From contig NC_087063.1 of assembly GCF_963678635.1 (NCBI RefSeq), positions 68,798,727 through 68,862,726 of the forward strand: a stretch of 64,000 nucleotides of DNA, read 5' to 3'. The DNA is from Symsagittifera roscoffensis. Its lineage: Eukaryota > Xenacoelomorpha > Acoela > Convolutidae. Below the pieces are notes generated by a model that saw only the letters and a program-made list of their open reading frames with translations, was not told where the DNA came from and did not search any database. Below, one piece after another: positions 1 through 11,168 of this stretch. How positions within the stretch are numbered: position 1 is the first letter of the stretch; every line of letters begins with the position of its first letter. Made by a program: the position numbers and the translations under genes.

Positions 1-2039
1 ACTCTTTTCCTGCCAAAAAACTTATCCATCATTGACCTATCAGGATAATATACAAGCGCACTAGAGACATGGATGACATGGAGCCAGAACATGAAAAAGA
101 AATTGTACCAAACTGAAGCAATGTAGGAATTTGATTGGTGGGAAAATTCAAACCCAATAATAAGACCAAAGATTAAGTCTGAAAACGTTTTCCCTGCAGA
201 TCATTTATTATAGATTCGTTTGTGGTAAAAAAAAACAGATTGATTTTTCTTGGATACGTTCAGTGCGATTTATTCGTTCCAGATGTTATAAAATCAAAGT
301 TTTCTCCAGTTTCTACAAATACTGAAGTTTAACAAAACGATACCGAAGGAAAAGAAAAACTAAAAAGTCAAGATCTAAATGTTAAAACATCTTCAGAGAA
401 TGCTGATATCTAGCTTTGGTTTGGAAAACGGATCAATTATGACTCTTTAAATTTAATATGGAACTCTAATTGCAACGTATCAAAATTTACTGTTTTGTAT
501 GTTGCTTCTCTCCTAAGAAATTAAATTATCTGGTCCAATCAGTGGTTGATGTTAGAAAAAAGGGATGCGAAAACCGTTGTCAGGAGTTGAAACAGAATTT
601 ATGAAACTTTTGAGCATTTCCTGTTATGGGTAGCATATCCTGAAGAGATCTTGGCATACAATAACCCTTTATTTGAATGAGGGAAAAAATCACAGAGCTA
701 TCAATTAGACAATAATCGAAGAACAGAATAAGTGAAGAAAAAATTGCATGCGATTGAGTACGGATAACCGGTAATTGTTGGGTATTTCGTACTGCAGTAT
801 GCAAAGCTGAGAATGTTGGGAGAAACTAATGAAAATTGACTCCACAGACTCATTCAAGGCAGATGCAAAATTCAATTCTTACCAACTTGTTGCAAGACCC
901 ATTAAAAATGATAATGAGAGCCTGGACTTTTGAGAGAGGAGCATAGGTGTACCGAGATGCTTTAACTACATAACACCACATGTCACTGCTGTGACAAGTT
1001 GGATACAAGTTCATTTGAGTAGCAAAAGCTAAGCAAACGTGATTTAGAAGATTTTGGAGACAATCCGCTGGCAAATTACAAGAAGAGATTACTCGATGAG
1101 TCAATTATTCTAACATCTACAAACAGACGAATCGGAACCGACAACAAAAAAGTTGTTGCATATGAACAAACTAAATAATTATTTAATTTTTTTTTCAATT
1201 GTTTTTTTAAAAGACAAATTCAAGATGATGGAAATCAAAGACCCGTTGAAAGAATTAGAAACGAACTCTAAATAAAACATAATTTCATGTTTTTTTGATT
1301 TTATAATGAATTACCATAATTTTATGCTTATTTAAGAAACAATGCAGTGATTTATATACTTTTTTTCTTGTAATATTTTTTTCTCTTTTGTTTTGAAATT
1401 TTACATGGTGCCAGCAAAAAAACTGCTTGTAGCCACATCATTTTCAAACTCCAACAACCCTTATCGTTTTTTGTTTTTCTTCAGAAATAAAAAAAACCTC
1501 AATTTTTCTGCAACAACTTTATAATTGATTTAACATAAATCGGAAAACAAACTTTGATGGCTTCATTTTACACTAGGCACACAGTGCAACAATTATAAAT
1601 GTCAATTAGAAAACGAGCCAAGCTTCTTTAAAAAACTAGTGATTTTGACAAAAAAACACAAAAAAAATCGTTTTTCTTACCATCATGCAAACACTGAAAC
1701 CTTGCGAATAAAGTATTCAGTTTTATTTCTTTTTAGACTCTATGCCCAATTTTAATAGATAGCGTTGAGCAGCGAAACTCGATAATGTATGATCAGCTCC
1801 GATATCTACCATCAGTATCAATTAAACACATAGGCGAAGCTGAGATTTGGAAACTTGCGATACAATGCAAACGTAGTAAGCAACTAAAGGTAGAAAAATT
1901 ACAAAAAAAAAGAAAAAGCTAGATCTACTAAAAATTTGTTGACCAAACACAATTTGAGCCAAAAAAATTCAAAAAAAAAGTTTAAGTTTCACCTGAAACT
2001 ACAATAAGCAACATTTGCAAATGCCACTCCATTGAAAAA
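1..2039. other. A+T-rich DNA without recognisable gene
   Basis: No reading frame here shows a domain, codon bias or splice-flanked coding segment that I recognise. Poly-A and poly-T runs are frequent. The short open frames (up to about 84 codons) look like chance. The right edge is set by the start of the duplicated block at 2040. Confidence 0.6.
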
Positions 2040-3890
2040 TGCTCACAGCACAAGAAGATTGTAGGTATGGCAAGTAAGCCGACAAGTTTGAGAAGAAACC
2101 AACTGAGCCAAAAAAAATGTAAGAAAAAAATCTTTCAAGTCCCCACTTGAAAAAAAAACGAGCACTAAGGGCACTCTTCCAACTACAATGTAAATTGCTT
2201 ACAGCACAAGCAAAATCCGTTAAGTTGCATCTTTGCCCAAAAAACATGAGCAGTCGCACGAAACGGCGACAATTCAATTTATCTCGGACTTCTTTTTTTT
2301 TCTTCCAATATCATCCCCGGCCAAGGCTCGAAGAGACGAGAAGAGAAGAGAAGAGAAGAAACAAAAGAGAAGTAAATGATGTTAAAGAAAGGTTGTTTAT
2401 GGGACATAAGTGTAAAATTTGAAAGAGTCATAGAAAAGCTGCAGACACTGGAGTTTCTCCAATGAAATCGTCCGAGCTGACAACCGCAATAGCAAAACTT
2501 TGTTGGTCATGTAGCCAAGCAGGTGATAAGTTGAAGTTCAAACTACCTCAGGTTCTAACAAGCAACCATGAAAGAGAAAAATGATTTACGACTGTTTTTG
2601 CATATTTTTTGTTGCCCGTACCTAACAATTGTTTTTAATTTCTGACGAGAAATATTCATTTTTCAATTAGAATTTCTGATCAGAAACTCTATATGAAACT
2701 TTAAAGGAAAGCTAATATTTTTTTCTAGAAGACTCTATTTCCAATCCGGCTGCTGGTCAGAAAATTTCTAAATCTTGGTTATTTTTTGTCAGCAGTAAAA
2801 TGTTTTGGCGGGATTTCAGTAATCAATCTGATGTTCACTTGACAATCGGGTTTGACTTCAAGTCACAAGACCCAAGTTCACAATGAAGCCAAACCAAGTT
2901 CTCGAAAACCAATTGGCAATCTCTAAATCCCCGTAGTTTTACAAAAATTGATCACAGGTCATATATCTTTTTAAGTGTGAGCTCAGAACAACTGTACTTT
3001 TTGATTGATACAAAAAAATTCCGTCAAAAATGGCTAGTTGAAAAGTCGAAATTTGTCTGAAGAATCAAAATTACCCCGAACACAAATATTCCGTAATTTT
3101 TGTTACAAAATTCGGAACACGAACAATAATCTTCCTTCAACCAATTTGGAATGACTTGTAAGACAGAATAAATCTCCGCTGACGCGTTAATAGCGCGAAA
3201 TAAGTCGCGCATTAATTGCCCCAAATTGGCCAAAATTTGGGACAATCGCAATCTTTAAGCCCTCATAACTTTACGAAAAAACAATCAGAGGTAAAATACT
3301 TTTTTAAGTTTGAACTCAGAACAACAGTATTTCAACAAAGTACAAATATTTTGTCTTATTCTCTGAAATTCGGAAAAAAGATGCAATAATTTCGTGTCTA
3401 GGTCTAAATAATCTTGCAACTCCGCAAAAAAAGCTTGTAACATATGTTGAAAGCTGACAAAAAAATCAAATAATTTAGCTTCTCGTTCTGCCAACGCATT
3501 TTTATTAGTAGGTAGGTTTTCCAAATAGTGGGGGTGTAAGAATAACTTACAATTTTTAAATCCGCAATTGTCTAACAAAGTAGGCGATCGTAAGTTTTGA
3601 TCTAATAGGTGAAGCAGCTTCAATGAAAGTTCAAATACAGGCCACGCTGATGCTTTTTTGATATTCGCTGAAGTCGAGCTCAATTGTAAAACATTTATAT
3701 ATTTCATACAAGAGTAAGCTTTGAGTTTCAGGCGCCTGGAAAATAAAACAAAACTGCTCGTAACAGGGCGAAGCCATGAAGGCTCCGACTGCTTTCAAAG
3801 ACTATGGAGCAGTAATATAAAATGGAAAATTAAATGTAATAAAATAAAATTAAGTTTTTATTTATAAAAAAGTGAGGTTCTTTGTAAAAA
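2040..3890. repeat. Segmental duplication block alpha, copy 1
   Basis: This block is nearly identical to 6414-8230 (offset about 4374, drifting with small indels). Both copies begin with the same sequence right after unrelated left flanks (an A-rich flank here, a UBE2 exon fragment at 6413). Copy 2 lacks about 25 bp that are present here near 2741-2765; a short TTTC repeat lies at both edges of the missing piece. The block holds a GAGAA-rich stretch near 2335-2360, a partial REP1 copy (about 3131-3330) and a minus-strand open frame at 3285-3707. Confidence 0.8.
3285..3707 (-). CDS. Hypothetical 140-aa open frame inside a dispersed repeat
   Basis: I do not recognise this protein. It is leucine-rich and probably helical. 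The same frame is present at 7628-8095 with few substitutions, and a third copy at 4467-4952 carries frame-shifting indels. On the minus strand, just upstream of the shared segment, is a good splice acceptor (pyrimidine-rich tract ending TTCCAG, about 3735). The segment could therefore be one exon of a larger element-encoded protein. The duplication is recent, so conservation of the frame is weak evidence of coding. It may simply be non-coding repeat DNA. Confidence 0.22.
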   Translation of the reverse strand: MKYINVLQLSSTSANIKKASAWPVFELSLKLLHLLDQNLRSPTLLDNCGFKNCKLFLHPHYLENLPTNKNALAEREAKLFDFFVSFQHMLQAFFAELQDYLDLDTKLLHLFSEFQRIRQNICTLLKYCCSEFKLKKVFYL

Positions 3891-3959
3891 CATCCCCCAC
3901 ACGCCATATCAACTAGAAAGTGATAGGTTTTGCTGCTATTAACAAATCTTGGCTTACCG

Positions 3960-5035
3960 GTTTCATTGAACCAATTTAGAACGATTTCTAAGACAGATTA
4001 AATCTCCGCTTACGCGATATAAGCGCGAAATATATCGCGCGTTAATTGTCCTAATTTGGTCAAAACGGCAATCTTTGAACCACATTACTCTTCGAAAAAT
4101 GATCGTAGGTGAAATATTTTTTCAAAATTAAGCTCAGGACAACAATACCTCTTGAATGATATAAAAAATTTTTGTCAAAAATGGCTAGTTAACAAGTCGA
4201 AATTTGTCTGAAGAATCAAAATTACCCCGAACACAAATATTCCGTAATTTTTGTTTTAAAATTCGGAACACGAACAATAATCTTCCTTCAATCAATTTGG
4301 AATGACTTGTAAGACAGAATAAATCTCCTCTGACGCGTTAATAGTGCGAAATATATCGCGCGTTAATTGCCCCAAATTGGCCAAATTTTGGGACAATCGC
4401 AATCTTTAAACCCTCATAACTTTACGAAAAAAAGATTAAAGGTAAAATATCTTTTTAAGGTTGAGCTCAGAACAACAGTATTTCAACAAAGTACAAATAT
4501 TTCGTCTTATTCTCTGAAATTCGGAAAAAAAGATGCACTAATTTTGTGTCTAGGTCTAAATAATCTTGCAACTCCGCAAAAAAAAGCTTGTAACATATGT
4601 TGACAGCTGACAAAAAAATCAAATAATTTTGCTTCTCGTTCTGCCAACGCATTTTTATTATTAGGTTTTCCAAATAGTGGGGGTGTAAGAATAACTTACA
4701 ATTTTTAAATCCGCAATTGTCTACCAAAGTAGGCGATCGTAAGTTTTGATCTAATAGGTGAAGCAGCTTCAATGAAAGTTCAAATACAGGCCACGCTGAT
4801 GCCTTTTTGATATTCGCTTGAGTCGAGCTCAATTGTAAAACGTTAATATATTTCTTACAAAGCAAGAGTAAGCTTTCAGTTTCACGCGGCTGGAAAATAA
4901 AACAAAACTGCTCGGAACAGGGCGAAGCCATGAAGGCTCCGACTGCTTTCAAAGACTATGGAGCAGTAATATAAAATGGAAAATTAAATGTAATAAAATA
5001 AAAGTGAGGTTTTTTGAAATAAAAAAGTGAGGGTT
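3960..5035. repeat. REP1-containing block, diverged extra copy of part of block alpha
   Basis: 4177-4980 repeats 3026-3830 at an offset of about 1155, with more divergence than the alpha pair. It includes the CCGCTTACGCG / TAGCGCG / CGCGCGTTAA palindromic core of REP1 (about 4000-4050 and again 4325-4370) and a hairpin module near 4919. The equivalent of the 3285-3707 open frame (4467-4952) is frame-shifted here. Confidence 0.65.
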
Positions 5036-5039
5036 TTTG

Positions 5040-5950
5040 TAAAAACATCCCCCAAACGCCATATCAACTACAAAGTGATAGGTTTTGCTGCTATTAACAA
5101 ATATTGGCATACCGGTTTCCTTGAACTAATTTAGAACGATTTCTAAGACAGATCAATCTCCACTTACGCGTTATAAGCGCGAAATTTATCGCGCGTTAAT
5201 TGTCCTAAATTGGCCAAAATGGCAATCTTTGGACCACATTACTCTTCGAAAAAAGATCACAGTGTAAATATTTTTTTAAATCTAAGCTCAGGATAACAAT
5301 ACCTCTTGAATGATATAAAAAAAATTTCGTCAAAAATGGCTAGTTAACAAGTCAAAATTTGTCTGAAGAAAAACACCCAACCCGAGCACAAATATTCCGT
5401 TACTTTCGTTAAGAATGTCGGAACAATAACTATAACAACAATGATAGAGTTTTAACAATTCTTTCTTCAGCTTATCCTCGGCCATGATTCGAACAACGCA
5501 AATTTAATCGCGATTTGTAGGAAATCTAATTTGGTTTACCACTGAACTCCATCTCCCTTTTAATTATGGTCCTCATTTTGAAGGAAAAAAAAACGAATTT
5601 AAATTTCTTTCCAAAGTTTACTGAACAGTAAATAAACAGTAAATAAACGACAATTTTTGAAAGTTCAAAAATTTTTAAACCGTAAAAACAGATATTTTTG
5701 ATACGACGAGCTAATGAATAACTTTTGATGGCAATGCTCATAATTTGATAGGTCTTGATTCCTAATAAATAGCGAGGTTTTTATTTTTTTCCAATTTCAG
5801 TTTCAGTTGCTCTTCAACTAGTGACAGAGTGTGATTGTGAGGTTGATTTTATGTGTGCGTATGAAAAGGAGATGTGTCTGGATGACTCAGACTGCTGTGC
5901 TGGTCTCCACTGCAGCCCAATGGTCATTGATCTCTTCCACGCCAGATATT
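5040..5950. repeat. Segmental duplication block beta, copy 1
   Basis: This block is nearly identical to 8230-9120. It carries a REP1 copy (about 5120-5420) and the cysteine-rich exon. The match stops abruptly at about 5950, inside the exon, where block gamma is joined on. Confidence 0.8.
5801..5950 (+). pseudogene. Cysteine-rich secreted-protein exon, 3'-truncated copy
   Basis: The exon follows a polypyrimidine acceptor (CCAATTTCAG ending at 5800). Its frame contains the spacing C-x-C-x6-C-x6-C-x5-CC-x4-C with the motif CLDDSDCCAGLHC, as in cystine-knot or colipase/Dickkopf-like extracellular domains. It matches 8972-9120 with a few substitutions. The match ends in ...HARYF at the duplication junction, and the last residues and splice donor of the other copy are replaced by repeat DNA and a TAA-rich tail. 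It is probably a dead fragment. No other exon of this gene is visible nearby. Confidence 0.6.
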
Positions 5951-6406
5951 TTAAAAAATTAAAAATTAAAAAATTGAGAATTTTTGTAAAAAAAAACCCG
6001 CACGTCATATTAAGTGCATAGTGATAGATTTTGCTCCTATTAATGAATTACTTATAGTAAATAAGCTTCCTTCAACCGATTTGGAACGATTTCTTAAACG
6101 GATTAGATCTCTGCCAACGCGTTAATAGCGCGAAATAGATCGCGCGTTAATTGTCCCGAATTGGCCAAAATGGTAAGTTAAAATTTAGAATCTCTTTGAC
6201 GAAGATGAGAAATACTGAGAAAACAGTTACAAAGACCCAATTGAATACCTGTATAGAAGTGAGTATGGACGATACATCGTACTTGGGACTCCATCTGTTC
6301 TGCAAAATATCCAGACAGATACCTCCATCTGCATACACGTTAGGATGGAACATCTTCGTCTTGAACTTGACAGTGGGCGGCTTGTTGGGATACTCTTCTG
6401 TGAACT
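5951..6406. repeat. Segmental duplication block gamma, copy 1
   Basis: This block is nearly identical to about 10623-11078 (offset 4672). Both copies start with the same A+T-rich run. Here the block is joined on the left inside the cysteine-rich exon and on the right to block alpha. It contains a partial REP1 core (about 6070-6180) and the 3' part of a UBE2A/B exon on the minus strand. Confidence 0.8.
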
Positions 6407-6413
6407 CCAAGGT
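6249..6413 (-). pseudogene. UBE2A/B (RAD6) catalytic exon, 5'-truncated fragment
   Basis: 55 codons in frame from [13 protein letters not shown] through the HPN motif, the active-site region GGICLDIL (catalytic Cys) and ILTSIQ, then a splice donor CAG|GTATTC. This is the core of RAD6-type E2 ubiquitin-conjugating enzymes. The start of the exon, with the splice acceptor and TPFEDGTF seen in the second copy, is missing: at about 6414 the sequence switches to block alpha. No other UBE2 exon is visible on either side, so it is a stranded gene fragment. It keeps the normal LEFTEEYP sequence, unlike the expanded copy at 10922-11168. Confidence 0.8.
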
Positions 6414-8230
6414 TGCTCACAGCACAAGAAGATTGTAGGTATGGCAAGTAAGCCGACAAGTTTGAGAAGAAACCAACTGAGCCAAAAAAAATGTAAGAAA
6501 AAAATCTTTCAAGTCCCCACTTGAAAAAAAAAACGAGCACTAAGGGCACTCTTCCAACTACAATGTAAATTGCTTACAGCACAAGCAAAATCCGTTAAGT
6601 TGCATCTTTGCCCAAAAAACATGAGCAGTCGCACGAAACGGCGACAATTCAATTTATCTCGGACTTCTTTTTTTTTCTTCCAATATCATCCCCGGCCAAG
6701 GCTCGAAGAGACGAGAAGAGAAGAGAAGAAACAAAAGAGAAGTAAATGATGTTAAAGAAAGGTTGTTTATGGGACATAAGTGTAAAATTTGAAAGAGTCA
6801 TAGAAAAGCTGCAGACACTGGAGTTTCTCCAATGAAATCGTCCGAGCTGACAACCGCAATAGCAAAACTTTGTTGGTCATGTAGCCAAGCAGGTGATAAG
6901 TTGAAGTTCAAACTACCTCAGGTTCTAACAAGCAACCATGAAAAAGAAAAATGATTTACGACTGTTTTTGCATATTTTTTGTTGCCCGTACCTAACAATT
7001 GTTTTTAATTTCTGACGAGAAATATTCATTTTTCAATTAGAATTTCTGATCAGAAACTCTATATGAAACTTTAAAGGAAAACTAATATTTTTTTCTAGAA
7101 GACTCTATTTCTAAATCTTGGTTATTTTTTGTCAGCAGTAAAATGTTTTGGCGGGATTTCAGTAATCAATCTGATGTTCACTTGACAATCGGGTTTGACT
7201 TCAAGTCACAAGACCCAAGTTCACAATGAAGCCAAACCAAGTTCTCGAAAACCAATTGGCAATCTCTAAATCCCCGTAGTTTTACAAAAGTTGATCACAG
7301 GTCATATATCTTTTTAAGTGTGAGCTCAGAACAACTGTACTTTTCGATTGATACAAAAAAATTCCGTCAAAAATGGCTAGTTGAAAAGTCGAAATTTGTC
7401 TGAAGAATCAAAATTACCCCGAACACAAATATTCCGTAATTTTTGTTACAAAATTCGGAACACGAACAATAATCTTCCTTCAACCAATTTGGAATGACTT
7501 GTAAGACAGAATAAATCTCCGCTGACGCGTTAATAGCGCAAAATAAGTCGCGCGTTAATTGCCCCAAATTGGCCAAAATTTGGGACAATCGCAATCTTTA
7601 AGCCCTCATAACTTTACGAAAAAACAATCAGAGGTAAAATACTTTTTTAAGTTTGAACTCAGAACAACAGTATTTCAACAAAGTACAAATATTTTGTCTT
7701 ATTCTCTGAAATTCGGAAAAAAGATGCAATAATTTCGTGTCTAGGTCTAAATAATCTTGCAACTCCGCAAAAAAAGCTTGTAACATATGTTGAAAGCTGA
7801 CAAAAAAATCAAATAATTTAGCTTCTCGTTCTGCCAACGCATTTTTATTATTAGGTAGGTTTTCCAAATAGTGGGGGTGTAAGAATAACTTACAATTTTT
7901 AAATCCGCAATTGTCTAACAAAGTAGGCGATCGTAAGTTTTGATCTAATATGTGAAGCAGCTTCAATGAAAGTTCAAATACAGGCCACGCTGATGCCTTT
8001 TTGATATTCGCTGAAGTCGAGCTCAATTGTAAAACGTTAATATATTTCATACAAGAGTAAGCTTTGAGTTTCAGGCGGCTGGAAAATAAAACCAAACTGC
8101 TCGTAACAGGGCGAAGCCATGAAGGCTCCGACTGCTTTCAAAGACTATGGATCAGTAATATAAAATGGAAAATTAAATGTATTAAAATAAAATTAAGTTT
8201 TTATTTATAAAAAAGTGAGGTTTTTTGTAA
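6414..8230. repeat. Segmental duplication block alpha, copy 2
   Basis: Second copy of 2040-3890. It continues at about 8230 without a break into block beta copy 2, whereas in copy 1 an extra REP1 block (3960-5035) intervenes. It includes a partial REP1 (about 7475-7680) and a minus-strand 155-codon open frame (7628-8095), the best-preserved version of the hypothetical frame described at 3285-3707. Confidence 0.8.
7628..8095 (-). CDS. Hypothetical 155-aa open frame inside a dispersed repeat
   Basis: Longest version of the repeated open frame. On the minus strand it can begin after an acceptor-like TTTTCCAG (about 8083), giving an exon of about 150 codons; no strong donor was identified. It contains KKASAWPVFELSLKLL and later LQDYLDLDTKLLHLF, mostly helical in character. 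I recognise no family. It may be part of an element-encoded protein or fortuitous. Confidence 0.25.
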   Translation of the reverse strand: MVLFSSRLKLKAYSCMKYINVLQLSSTSANIKKASAWPVFELSLKLLHILDQNLRSPTLLDNCGFKNCKLFLHPHYLENLPNNKNALAEREAKLFDFFVSFQHMLQAFFAELQDYLDLDTKLLHLFSEFQRIRQNICTLLKYCCSEFKLKKVFYL

Positions 8231-9120
8231 AAACATCCCCCAAACGCCATATCAACTACAAAGTGATAGGTTTTGCTGCTATTAACAAATATTGGCATAC
8301 CGGTTTCCTTGAACTAATTTAGAACGATTTCTAAGACAGATCAATCTCCGCTTACGCGTTATAAGCGCGAAATATATCGCGCGTTAATTGTCCTAAATTG
8401 GCCAAAATGGCAATCTTTGAACCACATTACTCTTCGAAAAATGATCACAGTTTAAATATTTTTTTAAATCTAGGCTCAGGATAACAATACCTCTTGAATG
8501 ATATAAAAAAAATTTTGTCAAAAATGGCTAGTTAACAAGTCAAAATTTTTCTGAAGAAAAACACCCAACCCGAGCACAAATATTCCGTTACTTTCGTTAA
8601 GAACGTCGGAACAATAACTATAACAACAATGATAGAGTTTTAACAATTCTTTCTTCAGCTTATCCTCGGCCATGATTCGAACAACGCAAATTTAATCGCG
8701 ATTTGTAGTAAATCTAATTTGGTTTACCACTGAACTCCATCTCCCTTTTAATTATGGTCCTCATTTTGAAGGAAAAAAACGAATTTAAATTTCTTTCCAA
8801 AGTTTACTGAACAGTAAATAAGCAGTAAATAAACGACAATTTTTGAAACCGTAAAAAAAGATATTTTTGATACGACGAGCTGCTGAATAACTTTTGGTGG
8901 CAATGCTCATAATTTGATAGGTCTTGATTCCTAATAAATAGCGAGGTTTTTTATTTTTTTTCCAATTTCAGTTTCAGTTGCTCTTCAACTAGTGACAGAG
9001 TGTGATTGTGAGGTGGATTTTATGTGTGCGTATGAAAAGGAGATGTGTCTGGATGACTCAGACTGCTGTGCTGGACTCCACTGCAGCCCAATGGTCATTG
9101 ATCTGTTCCACACCAGATAT
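8230..9120. repeat. Segmental duplication block beta, copy 2
   Basis: This block matches 5040-5950 almost base for base and contains REP1 (about 8308-8620) followed by the intact cysteine-rich exon. Differences from copy 1 are scattered substitutions and short indels, including a missing AAGTTCAAAAATTTT-like piece near 8846. Confidence 0.8.
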
Positions 9121-9141
9121 TTCAACGACAAAACCGGTCGG
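8972..9141 (+). CDS. Cysteine-rich extracellular-domain exon (complete internal exon)
   Basis: An internal exon of 170 nt (two leading bases plus 56 codons), from acceptor TTTCAG (8971) to donor CGG|GTATGA (9142). The frame reads SVALQLVTECDCEVDF and then CLDDSDCCAGLHC, ending DKTGR. The seven cysteines include a CC pair preceded by DSD and followed by xGLxC. This pattern is typical of small disulfide-knotted secreted domains (inhibitor-cystine-knot, Dickkopf/colipase or prokineticin-like folds). I cannot choose between them from one exon. Flanking exons are not visible within several kilobases, so the gene may be large or the exon may be a duplicated fragment like the one at 5801-5950. Confidence 0.55.
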
Positions 9142-10622
9142 GTATGACATTTTTCAGTTTCCAGCAATTGGTTTATGAGGAGTTATTTAGGATACCAGGC
9201 ATACTTGAGAGCAGCAGTGGGATTAGGAGGGGGGAGGGGATACAGGCATACTTGAGAGCAGCAGCGGGATTAGGGGGGGGGGGAGGGGGCGTTAATTTTG
9301 CTAGTCAGACACAACTCTATAGAAGAGCGGACAAAACTGAGTTTTTATTGAATCTTTAAAATCGACTCAAAATTCGGCCCTCAGAAATTCAACCCGATGA
9401 CCATACCCTTAGCAACTATTTGACGAATAAAGTTAAAGGCATCAATTTACGACAGCGTTGAAAAATTCGATTGACGCCATCCTCGCTAATGTTCACAACT
9501 TTGAGTGGGAGGTCAAGTTAAAAAAAGGAAACTTTTCAAAACCTTCAAAAATTGCCGGTTCAGTTTTGTTTCTAAATTTGAGTTTACCTCAATATTTTCG
9601 GACAGTCTTTTTTCAGCTGTTTGTTGTGAAATCAAAAAATTGTCTGGAAAAACTGAACCAAGCACAAAAATATTCATTCATTTTCTGAGAAAGTCGGAAT
9701 AAATATCAGTGTTCCCGCAGAATCAAGGCCAAGAAGGGGCTCGTATCAAGGTTAATTCGTGATTTTTCCTACCATTCAGCTCCACGACCGTTAATTAGGA
9801 ATCGAATTTTATCTCGAGCAAAAATCGCCCAAAGCTCACAAATTTGTAATTTTTCAGAAGTCGAGACGATAGCAAAATGCGCAAGGAACAATTTTGTAGC
9901 TAAAGAAATAACGGTTTTCAAAAAAGGGAACGTACGACTAAGAATTGATTTTGTTCTGGTGCGGAAGCTATAGAATGCAACGAGATGAAAATATTTTAGT
10001 CCGACTTTCGAAGAAAGTGACGGAAAGTTTGTGCTCGGAGTGGTTTTTTTCCGGACAAAATTCGACTTTTTAACTAGCAACTTTTGACAACCATTTTTCA
10101 TACCATCGAAAAAATATCGTTGTTTAAACTCAAACTTCGAAAAAAAATCTCACCTGAAATTATTTTTTGTGAAAAAAAAAAGATTTACAATTTGAGACCA
10201 TTAACGCCCAAAAAATTCCATGCTATTTATGAATTAAATGAAATTGAGTTCACAGTAAAAATCACCGATGAAACACATTTTTCGTGAAGTAATGGGGGTT
10301 TAGAGATTATTAATTTGAGACAATTATTGAGCAATAAATTCCAGGCTATTAACATAAAATTTGACTCAGATTTCACAGTAATAACCACCGATGAAAAACT
10401 GCCAAACCAGTTTTAATAACATGGTTCATAGACGAAGCCGTGTTATTTCGTAGATAGATGAATTAGCGATTTTTTATCCATGAACATCGACAAATTAGCG
10501 TTAGTTTATTGATGCTTTAGCGCTGAAAAACTGAAAAAATATGGTTATAAAGAAGCCCTGAACGTTTCGACAGCTTTTAAAGTTCTATTGAGCAGCAGTA
10601 ACATGAAAAATATAAAAGTGAT
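9142..10622. other. Non-coding stretch with a small G-rich tandem duplication
   Basis: 9196-9288 contains two copies of a roughly 50-bp unit (CAGGCATACTTGAGAGCAGC followed by a GGGATTAGG and poly-G tract). The rest is A+T-rich with no recognisable coding sequence. A minus-strand frame of 110 codons (9769-10101) shows no motif and is treated as chance. Confidence 0.5.
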
Positions 10623-11078
10623 TTAAAAAAATTAAAAATTAAAAAATTGAGAATTTTTGTAAAAAAAAACCCGCACGTCATATTAAGTGCATAGTGATAG
10701 ATTTTGCTCCTATTAATGAATTACTTATAGTAAATAAGCTTCCTTCAACCGATTTGGAACGATTTGTTAGACGGATTAGATCTCTGCCAACGCGTTAATA
10801 GCGCGAAATAGATCGCGCGTTAATTGTCCCGAATTGGCCAAAATGGTAAGTTAAAATTTAGAATCTCTTTGACGAAGATGAGAAATACTGAGAAAACAGT
10901 TACAAAGACCCAATTGAATACCTGTATAGAAGTGAGTATGGACGATACATCGTACTTGGGACTCCATCTGTTCTGCAAAATATCCAGACAGATACCTCCA
11001 TCTGCATACACGTTAGGATGGAACATCTTCGTCTTGAACTTGACAGTGGGCGGCTTGTTGGGATACTCTTCTGTGAAC
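10623..11078. repeat. Segmental duplication block gamma, copy 2
   Basis: Second copy of 5951-6406. Intron-side sequence and the UBE2 exon 3' part are identical over the stretches I compared. It includes a partial REP1 core near 10790-10850. To the right it continues into the 5' part of the UBE2 exon, so this copy is closer to the source arrangement. Confidence 0.8.
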
Positions 11079-11168
11079 TTGTTGGGATACTCTTCCAAGG
11101 TCGGCTTGTTGGGATACTCTTCCAAGGTCAGCCGGAAGGTTCCATCTTCAAAGGGGGTGTCCATAGGT
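10922..11168 (-). CDS. UBE2A/B (RAD6-type E2) catalytic exon with 14-residue in-frame expansion
   Basis: A splice-bounded exon: acceptor TTCTGCTCGCAG (ending 11169), donor CAG|GTATTC (10921-10920), 247 nt, phase 1 in and phase 0 out. It encodes [16 protein letters not shown], then an extra 14 residues, then [29 protein letters not shown] (active-site Cys) and ILTSIQ. RAD6 enzymes conjugate ubiquitin with RAD18 (PCNA) or BRE1-type ligases (histone H2B). The family's equivalent exon encodes 68 residues; this one encodes 82 because EEYPNK is present three times. The upstream (MSTPARRRL, WNAVIFG) and downstream (LLDEPNPNSPA) exons are not found in the window. It is either part of a gene with very long introns or a captured fragment. 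Confidence 0.75.

Noticed and set aside
6151-6438. Plus-strand frames opposite the UBE2 exon
   Set aside because: Antisense shadows of the conserved exon.
9769-10101. 110-codon minus-strand frame
   Set aside because: No recognisable motif, no copy elsewhere, composition as expected by chance.
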